Origin: Mucisphaera sp965279675
GTDB lineage: Bacteria > Planctomycetota > Phycisphaerae > Phycisphaerales > Phycisphaeraceae
Direction: 5' to 3'
DNA length: 64,000 bases
NCBI RefSeq assembly: GCF_965279675.1
Contig: NZ_CBDIIJ010000002.1
Coordinates: 2,790,001-2,854,000 of the forward strand
Both the position numbers and the translations under genes were made by a program. Positions 1 through 8,455 of this stretch are shown here, piece by piece. Position 1 is the first letter of the stretch. The number at the start of each line of letters is the position of its first letter. The notes below the pieces were generated by a model. That model saw nothing but the letters and a program-made list of their open reading frames with translations, had not been told where the DNA came from and made no database searches.

Positions 1-1620
1 ATGCATCACGATCCGGTCGAGACCAAACGCAATCCCACCATGAGGCGGCGCCCCGAACCGAAGCGCGTCCAGCAGGAAGCCAAACTTCTCACGCGCTTCC
101 TCCTGCTCAATCCCCAGCACCTTGAACACCCGCTCCTGTAATTCCGTGTTGTGCATACGAATCGAGCCGCCACCCAACTCCGAACCGTTCAAGACCAGGT
201 CATACGCCAGCGACCTTACCGCCGCCGTATCCGACTCCAGCTTGTCGATGTCCTCAGGATGCGGGCTCGTAAACGGGTGATGCAGCGAGTGCCACCGCTT
301 GCCATCCTCGTCCCACTCAACCAGCGGGAAGTCGATCACCCACAGCCACTCCCACTGACCCGGCTTGATCAGATCAAGATCCTTCGCCAGCTTCAGCCGC
401 AGCTCACCCAGCACCCTGTGCACCACCGCCGGCTTCGGACTCACACCAAAACACACCAGGTCGCCATCCTCAACGCCCAACCGCTCAACCAGCGCATCCC
501 CAATCGGTGCAATGAACTTCGACACACCCGTCGTCCAGGCCCCGCCTTCACGCTTCACCACCGGCAGGCCGCCAGCACCAAACTGCTTCACCCACTCCGC
601 GAGCCCGTCGGTCTCCTTCCGAGACATCTTCGCCCCACCCGGCACACGGATCGCCTTCACGATCCCGCCGCCTTCCACCGTCGAGGTAAACACCTTGAAG
701 TCGGTCTGCGTCGCCAGATCTGTAACATCCACCAGCTCCAGCCCGAACCGCAGGTCTGGCCGATCCGACCCGTACCGATCCATCGCCTCCGCGTAGGACA
801 TCCGACGGATCTCCGGCACATCGATGTCCAGTACCTCTTTCCAGATCCGCCGCATCAACCCCTCATGAGCCTCGAGCACGTCCTCCTGCTCCACGAAGCT
901 CATCTCCACGTCCAGCTGCGTGAACTCCGCCTGCCGATCCGCACGCGGGTCCTCATCTCTGAAACACCGAACGATCTGGAAGTACTTATCAATCCCGCCC
1001 GACATCAGGATCTGCTTGAACAGCTGCGGGCTCTGCGGTAGCGCGTAAAACTCACCCGCCTGCAACCGACTCGGCACCAGGAAGTCCCGCGCACCCTCGG
1101 GCGTCGACCGGCACAAAAACGGCGTCTCCACCTCGTAGAAACCCAGCTCGTCGTAGTAGTCACGCATCACCTTCGTCACCCGGTGACGCGTCTTCAGAAT
1201 GTTCTGCATCGCCGGCCGCCGAAGATCAATAAACCGATACCGCAGACGCGTCTCCTCACCCGTCCGTGCTGCATCGTCAGGCGTGAAAGGCGGCGTGTCC
1301 GCCTTGTTCATAATCTCCACAGCCGTTGCGTCCACCTCGATCTCACCCGTCGCCAGCTTAGGGTTCGCCATCCCCTCCTCACGACGCAAACACTGGCCCG
1401 TGATCCGCACCACATCCTCGTTCCGAAGACGATCACCCGTCGCATGCGCCTCCGCGTTCTCAGGGTGAAACACGATCTGCGTGATGCCTTCACGGTCCCG
1501 CAGGTCGATGAAGATCACGCCCCCGTGATCCCGGTAGCTGTTCACCCAGCCACAAAGCGAAACAGTCTGGTCAACATGCTCGGCACGCAGAGCGCCACAG
1601 TCGTGAGTTCGTAGCGACAT
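1..1620 (-). CDS. aspS: Aspartyl-tRNA synthetase, partial (3' end beyond window)
   Basis: Class II synthetase that charges tRNA-Asp (or tRNA-Asp/Asn) in the cytoplasm. I translated the minus strand from the ATG at 1620. The frame is open for 540 codons and runs off the left edge. The N-terminal OB-fold anticodon-binding domain reads LCGWVNSYRDHGGVIFIDLR (about residues 23-42). Motif 2 is FRDEDPRADRQAEFTQLD, and the bacterial GAD insertion lies between the catalytic motifs. Motif 3 begins at the edge with FGLDRIVMH. Bacterial AspRS is usually about 590 residues, so roughly 50 residues are missing. The gene is divergent from riboflavin synthase across a 173 bp gap. The identification is certain from the motifs. 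Confidence 0.96.
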   Translation of the reverse strand, partial: MSLRTHDCGALRAEHVDQTVSLCGWVNSYRDHGGVIFIDLRDREGITQIVFHPENAEAHATGDRLRNEDVVRITGQCLRREEGMANPKLATGEIEVDATAVEIMNKADTPPFTPDDAARTGEETRLRYRFIDLRRPAMQNILKTRHRVTKVMRDYYDELGFYEVETPFLCRSTPEGARDFLVPSRLQAGEFYALPQSPQLFKQILMSGGIDKYFQIVRCFRDEDPRADRQAEFTQLDVEMSFVEQEDVLEAHEGLMRRIWKEVLDIDVPEIRRMSYAEAMDRYGSDRPDLRFGLELVDVTDLATQTDFKVFTSTVEGGGIVKAIRVPGGAKMSRKETDGLAEWVKQFGAGGLPVVKREGGAWTTGVSKFIAPIGDALVERLGVEDGDLVCFGVSPKPAVVHRVLGELRLKLAKDLDLIKPGQWEWLWVIDFPLVEWDEDGKRWHSLHHPFTSPHPEDIDKLESDTAAVRSLAYDLVLNGSELGGGSIRMHNTELQERVFKVLGIEQEEAREKFGFLLDALRFGAPPHGGIAFGLDRIVMH

Positions 1621-1793
1621 GGTCGTCGGAGTCCTGATCGAAAAAAAGGCAACATCAGCAACGAGAAGGGGGGTCCCATCTCTCTATCGGTCGAGCCCGG
1701 CAGTTTAACCGACCCCGACACCCATCGCCCCCACAACCCGCAGCCACAACCACCCCGAAGCCACCCAGCCCCGCAAACCCCTAAGCTACCGCC

Positions 1794-2498
1794 ATGTTCA
1801 CAGGCATCATCCAGACCGTCGGCCGCGTCGCCGCCGCCACCCCCACCCCCGCCGGCCTCCGCTTCGAGATCGACACCCAGGGCTGGGTCCCCGACCGCGG
1901 CTACCAGCCAGCCCCAGGCGACTCCATCGCCGTCTCAGGCGTCTGCCTCACCATCGCCGACATCCAGGCCCGGAAGGGGGGTGGTGGGGGTGACGGAGTA
2001 GGCACCATTAGCTTCGACGTCATCACCGAGACCCTTAACAAAACCACCCTCGGCCGCCTCAAGACCGGCTCGCCGGTCAACCTCGAGCCCGCCGTCCTCC
2101 CCACCCAGCCCATGGGCGGACACGTCGTCCAGGGCCACGTCGACGCCACCGGCGAAGTCACCGCCATCGACAACAACCCCGCCGACTGGCGCCTCACCCT
2201 CCGCCCACCCCTCGAACTCATGCCCACCATGGTCCCCAAAGGCTCCGTCTGCATCGATGGCGTCTCCCTCACCCTCGCCGACCGAACCGACGACACCATC
2301 ACCGTCGCTCTCATCCCCACCACCCTCGAACTCACCACCCTCGCCAACCTCAAACCAGGCGACCCCGTCAACCTCGAAGCCGATGTCCTCGTCAAGGCCA
2401 TCATCCACACCATCCATAACATGACCCAACCCGAGAAGGGCGGTCAAGCCGAAGCGATCTCCATGGATTTTCTTCAGCGTGCCGGCTTCACAAGCTGA
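1794..2498 (+). CDS. ribE: Riboflavin synthase, alpha subunit
   Basis: Dismutates two 6,7-dimethyl-8-ribityllumazine molecules to riboflavin, the last step of riboflavin synthesis. The 234-residue protein starts with the family signature MFTGIIQTVGRV. It has the two tandem lumazine-binding barrels: the first covers about residues 1-105, and the second begins near GGHVVQGHVDATGEV. An insertion of glycines and charged residues around residues 60-70 (ARKGGGGGDGVG) sits in the first barrel and is unusual. No FMN riboswitch pattern is visible in the 173 bp upstream. The stop is six bases from the convergent phosphatase gene. Confidence 0.95.
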   Translation: MFTGIIQTVGRVAAATPTPAGLRFEIDTQGWVPDRGYQPAPGDSIAVSGVCLTIADIQARKGGGGGDGVGTISFDVITETLNKTTLGRLKTGSPVNLEPAVLPTQPMGGHVVQGHVDATGEVTAIDNNPADWRLTLRPPLELMPTMVPKGSVCIDGVSLTLADRTDDTITVALIPTTLELTTLANLKPGDPVNLEADVLVKAIIHTIHNMTQPEKGGQAEAISMDFLQRAGFTS

Positions 2499-2503
2499 CC
2501 CGC

Positions 2504-3694
2504 TCACGCCGCCAAACAAACCACCGTCAGATCATCCGGCTGATGCAGTGAGCCCACCGCCGCCGACAGCTTCCCCTCCAGCCGCATCAGCCCCGCCTCG
2601 ACACCCTCACTCGCCATCTCATCAAACGCCTGCAGATACCGCGTGTTCGCCTCACCCGCCGTATCCGGAAACGCCATCTCAAAACCATCCGAGTAGATCA
2701 GCAGCCGATCACCCTCGCCAAGCTCAACCTCGCTCACCTCAAACTCCGGCTCATCAAACACCCCCAGCAACGGGCCATCACAACCCTCCACCGCTACCCT
2801 TGATCCGTCGGCTCGTATCACCAGCGGCAGCGGATGCCCCGCCCGACACAGCCGCACCCGACGCGATCGCGTGTCGTAAAGCCCAAACACCGCCGTCGCA
2901 AAACGCACCTGCTCGTCCTGCCGTGCCAGCAACTCCGCATTCAGCCGCTGCAGCGCCTCCGCCGGATCCACCGGCTCGCTCCGCCCCGTCACCCGCGTCG
3001 GCAGCAATGCATGCTGCAGCGCCTGCCGGATGTACACCGTCAGCAACGCAGCCGGCACCCCATGCCCCACCGCGTCCGCCACGAAAAACGCCACGTGATG
3101 CTCATCCACCCGCCGCGCATCGTAGATATCCCCACTCACATACGAAGCCGGCTTCCACAGCACATGCACGCTCAGCCCATCCCCACCCGGCAGCTCCCTT
3201 GGCAGAAACTCCCGCTGCAGCTGAGCAGCCATCCGCAGCTCCTCATCGATCATCCCGATCTGCTTCGCAAGCCCCACCTGCTGACGCTCGATCCGCTCCA
3301 TCTCCTCCGTCAGCAGATCCAGGAGCGACGCCTGACTCATCAACCCCTGCAAAAGTGCCACCGCACGAATCGGGTCCGCAGCGGGGGGGCAGATCACCAC
3401 ACCCGCCCGATCGATCCGCCCAAACCCACGCCTTTCCGGCCAACGTGTGAACATCGTCGGCACCGCTTCCCGCTCCACGTAATCAATCGCCTCGTAGTAC
3501 CCATCCCCCTCGGGCTCGTGAATCCGAAGCCAGCATGCCGAAGGCCGCTCAACCTCCCCAAGCGCCGCAGGCCCCACAATCGCTACATCCGGCCGATCAT
3601 CCACCGACCAGCACCCCAGAAACCGCTTCACCTCCACACGGGCCGCATCCAGATCCCCATCATCCACCACCAGCAGCATGCCCGATTCAGCCAT
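2504..3694 (-). CDS. RsbU-like PP2C-family serine phosphatase (SpoIIE domain) with N-terminal sensor region
   Basis: Predicted Mn/Mg-dependent protein phosphatase of the SpoIIE/RsbU type, which dephosphorylates anti-sigma-antagonist proteins in partner-switching pathways. The start is placed at ATG 3694 (MAESGMLLVV); the frame is open upstream but the residues there are arginine-rich noise. Residues 1-115 look like a degenerate receiver domain. Residues 115-165 form a helical linker ending in AAQLQREFLP. The catalytic domain follows, with metal ligands in VSGDIYD, VADAVGHGVPAALLT, YSDGFEMA and QPDDLTVV. No STAS or RsbW partner lies nearby, so its target is unknown. Confidence 0.88.
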   Translation of the reverse strand: MAESGMLLVVDDGDLDAARVEVKRFLGCWSVDDRPDVAIVGPAALGEVERPSACWLRIHEPEGDGYYEAIDYVEREAVPTMFTRWPERRGFGRIDRAGVVICPPAADPIRAVALLQGLMSQASLLDLLTEEMERIERQQVGLAKQIGMIDEELRMAAQLQREFLPRELPGGDGLSVHVLWKPASYVSGDIYDARRVDEHHVAFFVADAVGHGVPAALLTVYIRQALQHALLPTRVTGRSEPVDPAEALQRLNAELLARQDEQVRFATAVFGLYDTRSRRVRLCRAGHPLPLVIRADGSRVAVEGCDGPLLGVFDEPEFEVSEVELGEGDRLLIYSDGFEMAFPDTAGEANTRYLQAFDEMASEGVEAGLMRLEGKLSAAVGSLHQPDDLTVVCLAA

Positions 3695-3755
3695 ACGACA
3701 CCGTCTCCCAGCGACCCACGCACAAAAGCACCGCGCCGCTGCGTGCGTTATCGGC

Positions 3756-4265
3756 CTACTCCGCCATCGCCTTAAGAGCCTCCAAAGGCAGCTCAATAAC
3801 ATCCCCATCCGCCACCTCCAGCTCGTCCAGCAGCCCACCCGCGATCTCAATCGCAAACTGCGCTGGCCAACGCGAGCCATACCGCTTCAGCGCCAGCTCA
3901 TTCCGGTCGTATGGCTCCACCTGCATCTGATGCGTCTGCACCACCGTCCCCCTCCCATCCAGGAAGATGATGTCGATCGGCACCAGGCACCGCCGCATCA
4001 CAAACTCCCGCCTCGCCTCGCTCGGAAACACAAACAACATCCCACCATCAGGTGCGATCTCCGCCCGATCCGACAACCCCTGAAACCGTGTATCCGGGTC
4101 CGCCGCGATCTCCAGCCGAAACACCCGCCCATCGATCTCCACCGCCTGAATCTCAGCCGTCGCGATCGCCTCAGCGATCTCCTCCGCCGTCTTCGGCTCA
4201 GGCGAGCACCCCACCACAACCACCGCCAGACAACCAACGGCCATCCAGCTCACCAGCCATCTCAT
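3756..4265 (-). CDS. DUF192 family lipoprotein
   Basis: Small secreted or membrane-anchored protein of the DUF192 family, whose biochemical role is not established. ATG 4265 gives a signal peptide with a lipobox (VVVVGC, Cys near residue 20). The DUF192 core follows: FRLEIAADPDTRFQGLSDR, GMLFVFP, FVMRRCLVPIDIIFLD, and a C-terminal half ending in a typical LPLEAL. An upstream in-frame ATG at 4301 would bury the signal peptide, so it is rejected. The start overlaps the gluQ stop as ATGA (4265-4262), which implies translational coupling. It is transcribed after gluQ and before the RsbU-like gene. Confidence 0.9.
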   Translation of the reverse strand: MRWLVSWMAVGCLAVVVVGCSPEPKTAEEIAEAIATAEIQAVEIDGRVFRLEIAADPDTRFQGLSDRAEIAPDGGMLFVFPSEARREFVMRRCLVPIDIIFLDGRGTVVQTHQMQVEPYDRNELALKRYGSRWPAQFAIEIAGGLLDELEVADGDVIELPLEALKAMAE

Positions 4266-5251
4266 CCGTCCAGCAACCACGCCACGTCCTCCTCGGTGCA
4301 CGTCGCCGCACCCTTAGGCAAACAATCCAGTTCAAACCTACCAGCAAACGCCTCCGCGTCCATCACCTCACGCTCAGCCGTGACCCCCGACCACCACGCG
4401 ATCAACCCGACCACTCGCTCGGTTCCGACCCCTTGCTCCCGAAACCACGCCACCCGCGTATCCCCATGCCGCTTCGCCAGTCGCCGCCCATCCTCACCCA
4501 ACACCAACGGCACATGCACATAGCTCGGTACCCGATCCTCCCAGCCTAGATACCGATACAACCACCGCTGCCGCGCAGCCGCCCCCAGCAGATCATCCCC
4601 CCGAACCACGTCCGTCACGCCCTGACGCACATCATCCACCACCACCGCCAGCTGATACGCAGGCAGCCCAGCCTTCGTCGCCACCACAAAATCCCCCACC
4701 TCGGCCTGCACATTCACCTCCATCCGCTCCGCAAACCCATCCTCAACCACCACCACCTCATCCGGCACCACCAGCCGCCAGGCCCACTCACCCTCCACCA
4801 GCAGGCCCCGACCCGCCGCATGCTCCCGCACCGCCGCCCAGTCCGCCTCCGACGCCGGTCGCGACAACCCCGGATACCGCAGCTCATGCGCCCCAGCCTG
4901 CGGCGCCGAAAGAGCCCCCTCAATCTCCCGCCGTGTCGCCGCACACGGATAAATCAGCCGCCTTTCAACGAGCGACGCCAAAGCCTCCCGATACGCCGTC
5001 AGATCCACCGCCTGGTACACCGGCCCCTCATCCCAATCCATCCCCAGCCACCGCAGATCCTCAATCGCCCCCCGATCCGCCCCCGCCTTCACCCGCGGGC
5101 CATCCAGATCCTCCACCCGAAGTAGCACCCGCCAACCTCGCTGCTTCGCCAACGCCCAGTTGATCAAAAACGTCCGCGCATTCCCCAGATGCAACGCCCC
5201 CGTCGGCGAAGGCGCGAGCCGCGTGAGGTATGTTCTCGCTGATGAGGTCAC
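4262..5251 (-). CDS. gluQ: Glutamyl-Q tRNA(Asp) synthetase
   Basis: Truncated GluRS paralog that attaches glutamate to queuosine at the wobble position of tRNA-Asp. It is 329 residues long, about 30 more than typical GluQ, and has no anticodon-binding domain. The HIGH-type motif is APSPTGALHLGN and the KMSKS-type motif is RRLAKRHGDT near residue 240. The four zinc ligands of the E. coli enzyme are not evident: YPCAATRREIEG keeps only one Cys, so it is probably zinc-free. The start is GTG at 5251 because the catalytic motif follows within 12 residues. No strong ribosome-binding site is seen. It overlaps the divergent small gene by about 22 bp. Confidence 0.93.
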   Translation of the reverse strand: MTSSARTYLTRLAPSPTGALHLGNARTFLINWALAKQRGWRVLLRVEDLDGPRVKAGADRGAIEDLRWLGMDWDEGPVYQAVDLTAYREALASLVERRLIYPCAATRREIEGALSAPQAGAHELRYPGLSRPASEADWAAVREHAAGRGLLVEGEWAWRLVVPDEVVVVEDGFAERMEVNVQAEVGDFVVATKAGLPAYQLAVVVDDVRQGVTDVVRGDDLLGAAARQRWLYRYLGWEDRVPSYVHVPLVLGEDGRRLAKRHGDTRVAWFREQGVGTERVVGLIAWWSGVTAEREVMDAEAFAGRFELDCLPKGAATCTEEDVAWLLDG

Positions 5252-5622
5252 AGGAGCAAACTCATTTCAGGGTCGACAGGCTGCTAGACAAGCAGCTGGC
5301 TCGTTACTCGAAGTTGAGTCTAGCTCAGGTCAAAGCGATGCCAGAGCAAACCATTCATTCGAGGAAAGTAACTGAAAGGGTCGAATTTGTTGTGCATACT
5401 CATAAAGCCCAACGTAACGACGGCTGCGTACTGTTAATCAAAGCCAAGCTTGCCTTCAAACGACTGTTTTGTTCGGCTCTCAGCAGCTACGGTGGCGTCC
5501 AGTACGGTGTCTCAAAGTCTGATGTGCGACTGTTGGATGGTGACGAACTGATGGAATGGACTGACCATTGGGAAGAACTCTCAGAAGCGAGGTACTACGC
5601 CGGAAGGAGGAGAGTTCAATGA
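5230..5622 (+). CDS. Hypothetical protein upstream of and coupled to purN
   Basis: A 130-residue frame with no family I recognise. The sequence looks like real protein: amphipathic stretches such as RLLDKQLARYSKLSLAQVKA, then a beta-rich core (TERVEFVVHTHK, CVLLIKAKL) and an acidic end (LLDGDELMEWTDHWEEL). Its TGA overlaps the purN ATG as ATGA at 5619-5622, and the purN Shine-Dalgarno lies inside its last codons, which argues that it is translated. Base composition is less C-rich and lower in GC than both neighbours. ATG 5230 overlaps the 5' end of gluQ; 5242 or 5338 are alternative starts. Confidence 0.55.
   Translation: MFSLMRSQEQTHFRVDRLLDKQLARYSKLSLAQVKAMPEQTIHSRKVTERVEFVVHTHKAQRNDGCVLLIKAKLAFKRLFCSALSSYGGVQYGVSKSDVRLLDGDELMEWTDHWEELSEARYYAGRRRVQ
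5602..5610 (+). promoter_or_regulatory. Ribosome-binding site of purN
   Basis: GGAAGGAGG eight bases before ATG 5619 is a strong Shine-Dalgarno sequence and fixes the purN start. An in-frame ATG at 5568 would add 17 unrelated residues. Confidence 0.8.
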
Positions 5623-6224
5623 CTAAGGCGAAGTCACCCCGCCTCGCCATCCTCATCTCCGGCGGCGGCCGATCCCTACAGAACCTCGCCGACCGCATCG
5701 CCGACGGCCGCCTCAACGCCTCCATCACCCTCGTCATCGCCTCCAACCCCAAAGCCGAAGCCGCCGCCCGCGAACGCAACTTCCACATCCACGTCCCCAT
5801 CAAACGCATCCGCAGCAAAGACCACCCCGACACCGCCACCTTCTCCGCAGCCATCTTCCAGGCCTGCCGCGAAGCCCGGGCCGACCTCGTCGTCATGGCA
5901 GGCTTTCTCAGCCTCCTCAAGATCGCCGAAGACTTCCACCACCGCGTCATCAACATCCACCCCTCACTCCTGCCCGACTTCGGCGGACCGGGCATGTACG
6001 GCCACCACGTCCACGAAGCCGTCCTCAATGCCAAAGCCACCACCTCCGGCTGCACCGTCCACATCGCCGACGACCGCTACGACTCTGGACCGATTCTCGT
6101 ACAAAAATCTTGCCCGGTGCACCCAGACGACACCCCCGAATCACTCGCCGCTCGCGTCTTCGAACAGGAATGCGAGGCACTGCCCGAAGGCATCCTCGAA
6201 GCACAGAAACGCTTGCAAATATAA
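5619..6224 (+). CDS. purN: Phosphoribosylglycinamide formyltransferase
   Basis: Transfers a formyl group from 10-formyl-THF to GAR, step three of purine synthesis. The 201-residue protein has the N-terminal nucleotide-binding fold (LAILISGGGRSLQNLAD). The active-site Asn and His are in INIHPSLLPDFGG, and the catalytic Asp is in GCTVHIADDRYDSGPI. The start is set by GGAAGGAGG upstream and by the ATGA overlap with the preceding small gene. A weak hairpin (CTTAG/CTAAG, 6228-6244) follows the stop but has no T-run. Length and motifs fit the family. Confidence 0.95.
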   Translation: MTKAKSPRLAILISGGGRSLQNLADRIADGRLNASITLVIASNPKAEAAARERNFHIHVPIKRIRSKDHPDTATFSAAIFQACREARADLVVMAGFLSLLKIAEDFHHRVINIHPSLLPDFGGPGMYGHHVHEAVLNAKATTSGCTVHIADDRYDSGPILVQKSCPVHPDDTPESLAARVFEQECEALPEGILEAQKRLQI

Positions 6225-6309
6225 GACCTTAGCATTCGCCTAAGCATGATTACGACAAAGCATCACTAAGCTCTTTGCGACAACTTATCCACCGTTTGGA
6301 GCAACTTTT

Positions 6310-6358
6310 CCACCTTCATAGTTTTCGCTTGCAATGCCCCCAGAGAAAACTAAGGTGG
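6310..6358 (+). repeat. 14-bp imperfect hairpin with 3-nt bulge
   Basis: CCACCTT (6310-6316) and AGTTTTC (6320-6326), separated by a CAT bulge, pair with GAAAACT (6345-6351) and AAGGTGG (6352-6358). The loop is 18 nt. No T-run follows, so it is not a simple terminator. Confidence 0.7.
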
Positions 6359-7062
6359 CTCTCAGTCCTGGCACTGAGGCCGGGGCTGGTCCTCAACGGG
6401 ACCTGCTCTTTGACAAGGTGGCACACGCGTCGGATTGCTCGACACCCGGTGGCAGAGATGCCATCAAGCCGCAAACCTCATGAGTTGTCTTAGCGGGCAA
6501 CGCAGACGGAGCGTGGTGGTGATCGGGCGCTTCGGTCTGGAACAAGTGTCTCGGTACCGGCGAAAGCCAGCCCCGGAGCACAGCGGGAAAGACCGTCTGG
6601 ATATCAGTCCGCTGATGGCACGTCTTCGATGAATGGCCAACACACTGCCTCGGCAGGGGGTTGAACAGGAGTCGGATACGGGCAACAAGCACTGAGGTGA
6701 CCAGGATGTTGGACAGCCGAGTGGCTTCACCGCCAACCTCACTGACCAACACCGCTCGTCACAGGAACTCATCGACCTGCAAGCCATAGAGCAACGCGTC
6801 AGCGTTGCCCCGTGACAAGTCGAGTCGAAGGGAACCGATCCAGAACCACAGGTTCGCACGGATGCAGTCAGATCAGTCACTCCGGTGGATGATCGAGACG
6901 GCAACCGACAACCGGTGGAGAGCAGTCTCAGCCCTACGCAGCACGTGGGATCAAGCCACGTCGGACCCGTCGTTCGCACCCGATCACTTGTGATCGGATG
7001 AAAACGAAGCGTCGCAGGCGAGCAGGTGAAAGCGAGCGTGCAGGGAGCCTGAGGGCGACGTG

Positions 7063-7103
7063 TCTGCCCGGGCCGTTGATCGCTGATGAACGGCTTGGGC
7101 AGA
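7063..7103 (+). repeat. 15-bp hairpin with two G-U pairs
   Basis: Positions 7063-7077 pair without interruption with 7089-7103 around an 11-nt loop. The G-U pairs at 7070/7096 and 7071/7095 keep the helix intact only in a + strand transcript. Confidence 0.7.
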
Positions 7104-7524
7104 TGACGTCGCGACTGGCGCCGCGGACGAGGCATGCATCGCGCTCTGGCTACTGGGGCCAAAGCGATCGGTGCTGGCAGCGTCTCGCGGGCAAAGGCCG
7201 GCGTGGATCGTTGTACTGGGTGCGGACGTTGACGGACGCTCCACACCGTCCAGCAGCACAGCGAAATCTACGCAGCTCAGGGAGACTGGACGACGAGAAC
7301 GGATGCAACTGGATGGTGTGAAACATCCCGGCCCAACCCGTGGCCTCAAAACCGCGGCAAAAGCAGGAATCGGAAGCACCACCCGAAAGCACCGCAACTC
7401 GCCGGTTCTTCTTGAGACACCCGACGCGCCCATGTGCACAGGGTAAGGCGGAAAATCACGAAAGTGGCGACCCGCCGAGGCCACCTTGAAATAAGAGACG
7501 ATCGATCACGACCACGCATCTCGC

Positions 7525-7725
7525 ATGCGTGGAACCGAACCGACCGTGCCCGTTAGGATCAGCCCCCGCATCAGTGCTTTTTTTATGCGCTACCCATCAC
7601 CGGTACGCTCGTTACCCATTCGTTCGAACACTAACGCAATACGTTTCGTGATCGACACAGAAGAGACCGCCGAAAGCGTCCAGGCATGGCTGGCCGATAA
7701 ACCTGAACACACCCGTAGGAATTGA
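7525..7725 (+). pseudogene. Fragment of a paralog of the following membrane-protein gene
   Basis: A 66-codon frame whose C-terminal part resembles the C-terminal domain of the next gene. AIRFVIDTEETAESVQAWL aligns with RIRLVIDRDQTAQEIKKWL, with nine of the first 20 aligned positions identical. The N-terminal membrane region of the full protein is absent, so this looks like a remnant of a tandem duplication. Its ATG lies in the 3' arm of a hairpin (7512-7532), so translation from it is doubtful. An intact short protein sharing only the C-terminal domain is possible but less likely. Confidence 0.45.
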
Positions 7726-7752
7726 GTCTTCACCCTGATTCAGCGCACGACG

Positions 7753-8424
7753 GTGCCACGACCTCTCGAGATCGATGCAGTGAATGGGTACCAACCAGTC
7801 ATCGAATGGCACGAACCATGGGGCAAGGATTTTGCCAGGCTTGGACCCTATACCAATCCGACAAAGACACTCGCAACACTGATTCCACTAAGCCTGCTTG
7901 CCGGTTGTATGCTCTTCGCGCTGCAGACAAACCTGCATCTGTCTAACCCATCCCGGATCTATCCGGCTTCCGGATACATGGGATGGGTGCTGATACTGTT
8001 CAATACTGCTCTGGCTGTCTGGGCTATCACCGGCGTCGGTTTCCTCGCCACTTACGGCAAACAGCGTTTCATCAGGATCACCCGCGACACGCTTGCCATA
8101 GCGTCCGGAAAGATGCCGACCGAGGGATTCATCTGGGCCATATCGAACGCATCGTTTCTCGTAAAGAGATACCCCCTCGACGAGCTATCCAGCGCACATA
8201 TGGATTCGAATGACGACGGCGAGCACTCGCTCGTCATAAAGCATCGCGACACACGCATCCGATTGGTCATCGACCGGGATCAAACCGCGCAGGAGATCAA
8301 GAAATGGCTCAATCAGTTGCATCTGCCTCAGGCATCCGAGCCGATACAACCAAACACACCAAGACCGATCTCGCACCTCCCCGCGAGGAGTCAGACTGAG
8401 ATGGCCTTGAGAGCACTTCCCTGA
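7753..8424 (+). CDS. Hypothetical membrane protein with two TM segments
   Basis: A 223-residue protein of no family I recognise. Two hydrophobic segments (TLIPLSLLAGCMLFALQ near residue 40 and WVLILFNTALAVWAITGVGF near residue 77) are followed by a soluble domain. That domain resembles a small PH-like or bacterial-PH beta fold (RFIRITRDTLAI, SLVIKHRDTRIRLVID) and ends in a helix (TAQEIKKWLNQL). Such topology is seen in bacterial proteins that sense or remodel membranes, but this is only inference. The start is GTG 7753; no ATG fits upstream. Base composition is clearly lower in GC and less skewed than the flanking chromosome, in keeping with acquisition. Confidence 0.6.
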   Translation: MPRPLEIDAVNGYQPVIEWHEPWGKDFARLGPYTNPTKTLATLIPLSLLAGCMLFALQTNLHLSNPSRIYPASGYMGWVLILFNTALAVWAITGVGFLATYGKQRFIRITRDTLAIASGKMPTEGFIWAISNASFLVKRYPLDELSSAHMDSNDDGEHSLVIKHRDTRIRLVIDRDQTAQEIKKWLNQLHLPQASEPIQPNTPRPISHLPARSQTEMALRALP

Positions 8425-8455
8425 GGAATAGATACAAAGTCCGATAATCATAGTT

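Larger units (their letters stand above)
6250..7540 (+). ncRNA. Candidate large structured RNA (unassigned)
   Basis: No convincing protein reads through this 1.3 kb on either strand, yet it folds well on paper. The strongest helices are 6310-6316+6320-6326 with 6345-6358 (14 Watson-Crick pairs, 3-nt bulge) and 7063-7077 with 7089-7103 (15 pairs, two G-U). Shorter ones are 6361-6378, 6448-6465 (GAGA loop), 6503-6509 with 6593-6599, 6791-6808, 6943-6961, 6980-6997 (CUUG loop), 7010-7019 with 7047-7060, 7447-7476 (GAAA loop) and 7512-7532. The G-U pairs would be A-C mismatches on the other strand, so the + strand is the likely RNA. The ends are estimates. RNase P RNA, tmRNA, rRNA and group II domain V signatures were looked for and not found. 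A decayed element remains the alternative. Confidence 0.5.

Noticed and set aside
1621..1793. FMN riboswitch before riboflavin synthase
   Set aside because: None of the conserved RFN blocks could be seen in the leader.
2479..3450. 323-codon + strand Pro/Ala/Ser-rich frame
   Set aside because: It is antisense to the RsbU-like phosphatase, whose catalytic motifs are clear.
6283..6295. DnaA-box-like TTATCCACC
   Set aside because: A single imperfect site far from the skew switch; no cluster.
7010..7060. Possible group II intron domain V (GAAAG near GAGC)
   Set aside because: The catalytic AGC triad and the 34-nt two-helix shape are not met, and no reverse transcriptase is present.
6464..7246. 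260-codon minus-strand frame in the candidate RNA segment
   Set aside because: It has no recognisable domain, is rich in Ser/Arg/Pro/Cys as expected of noncoding GC-rich DNA, and crosses several strong hairpins.
6984..7484. 166-codon minus-strand frame
   Set aside because: Same reasons; resembles antisense of structured RNA rather than protein.
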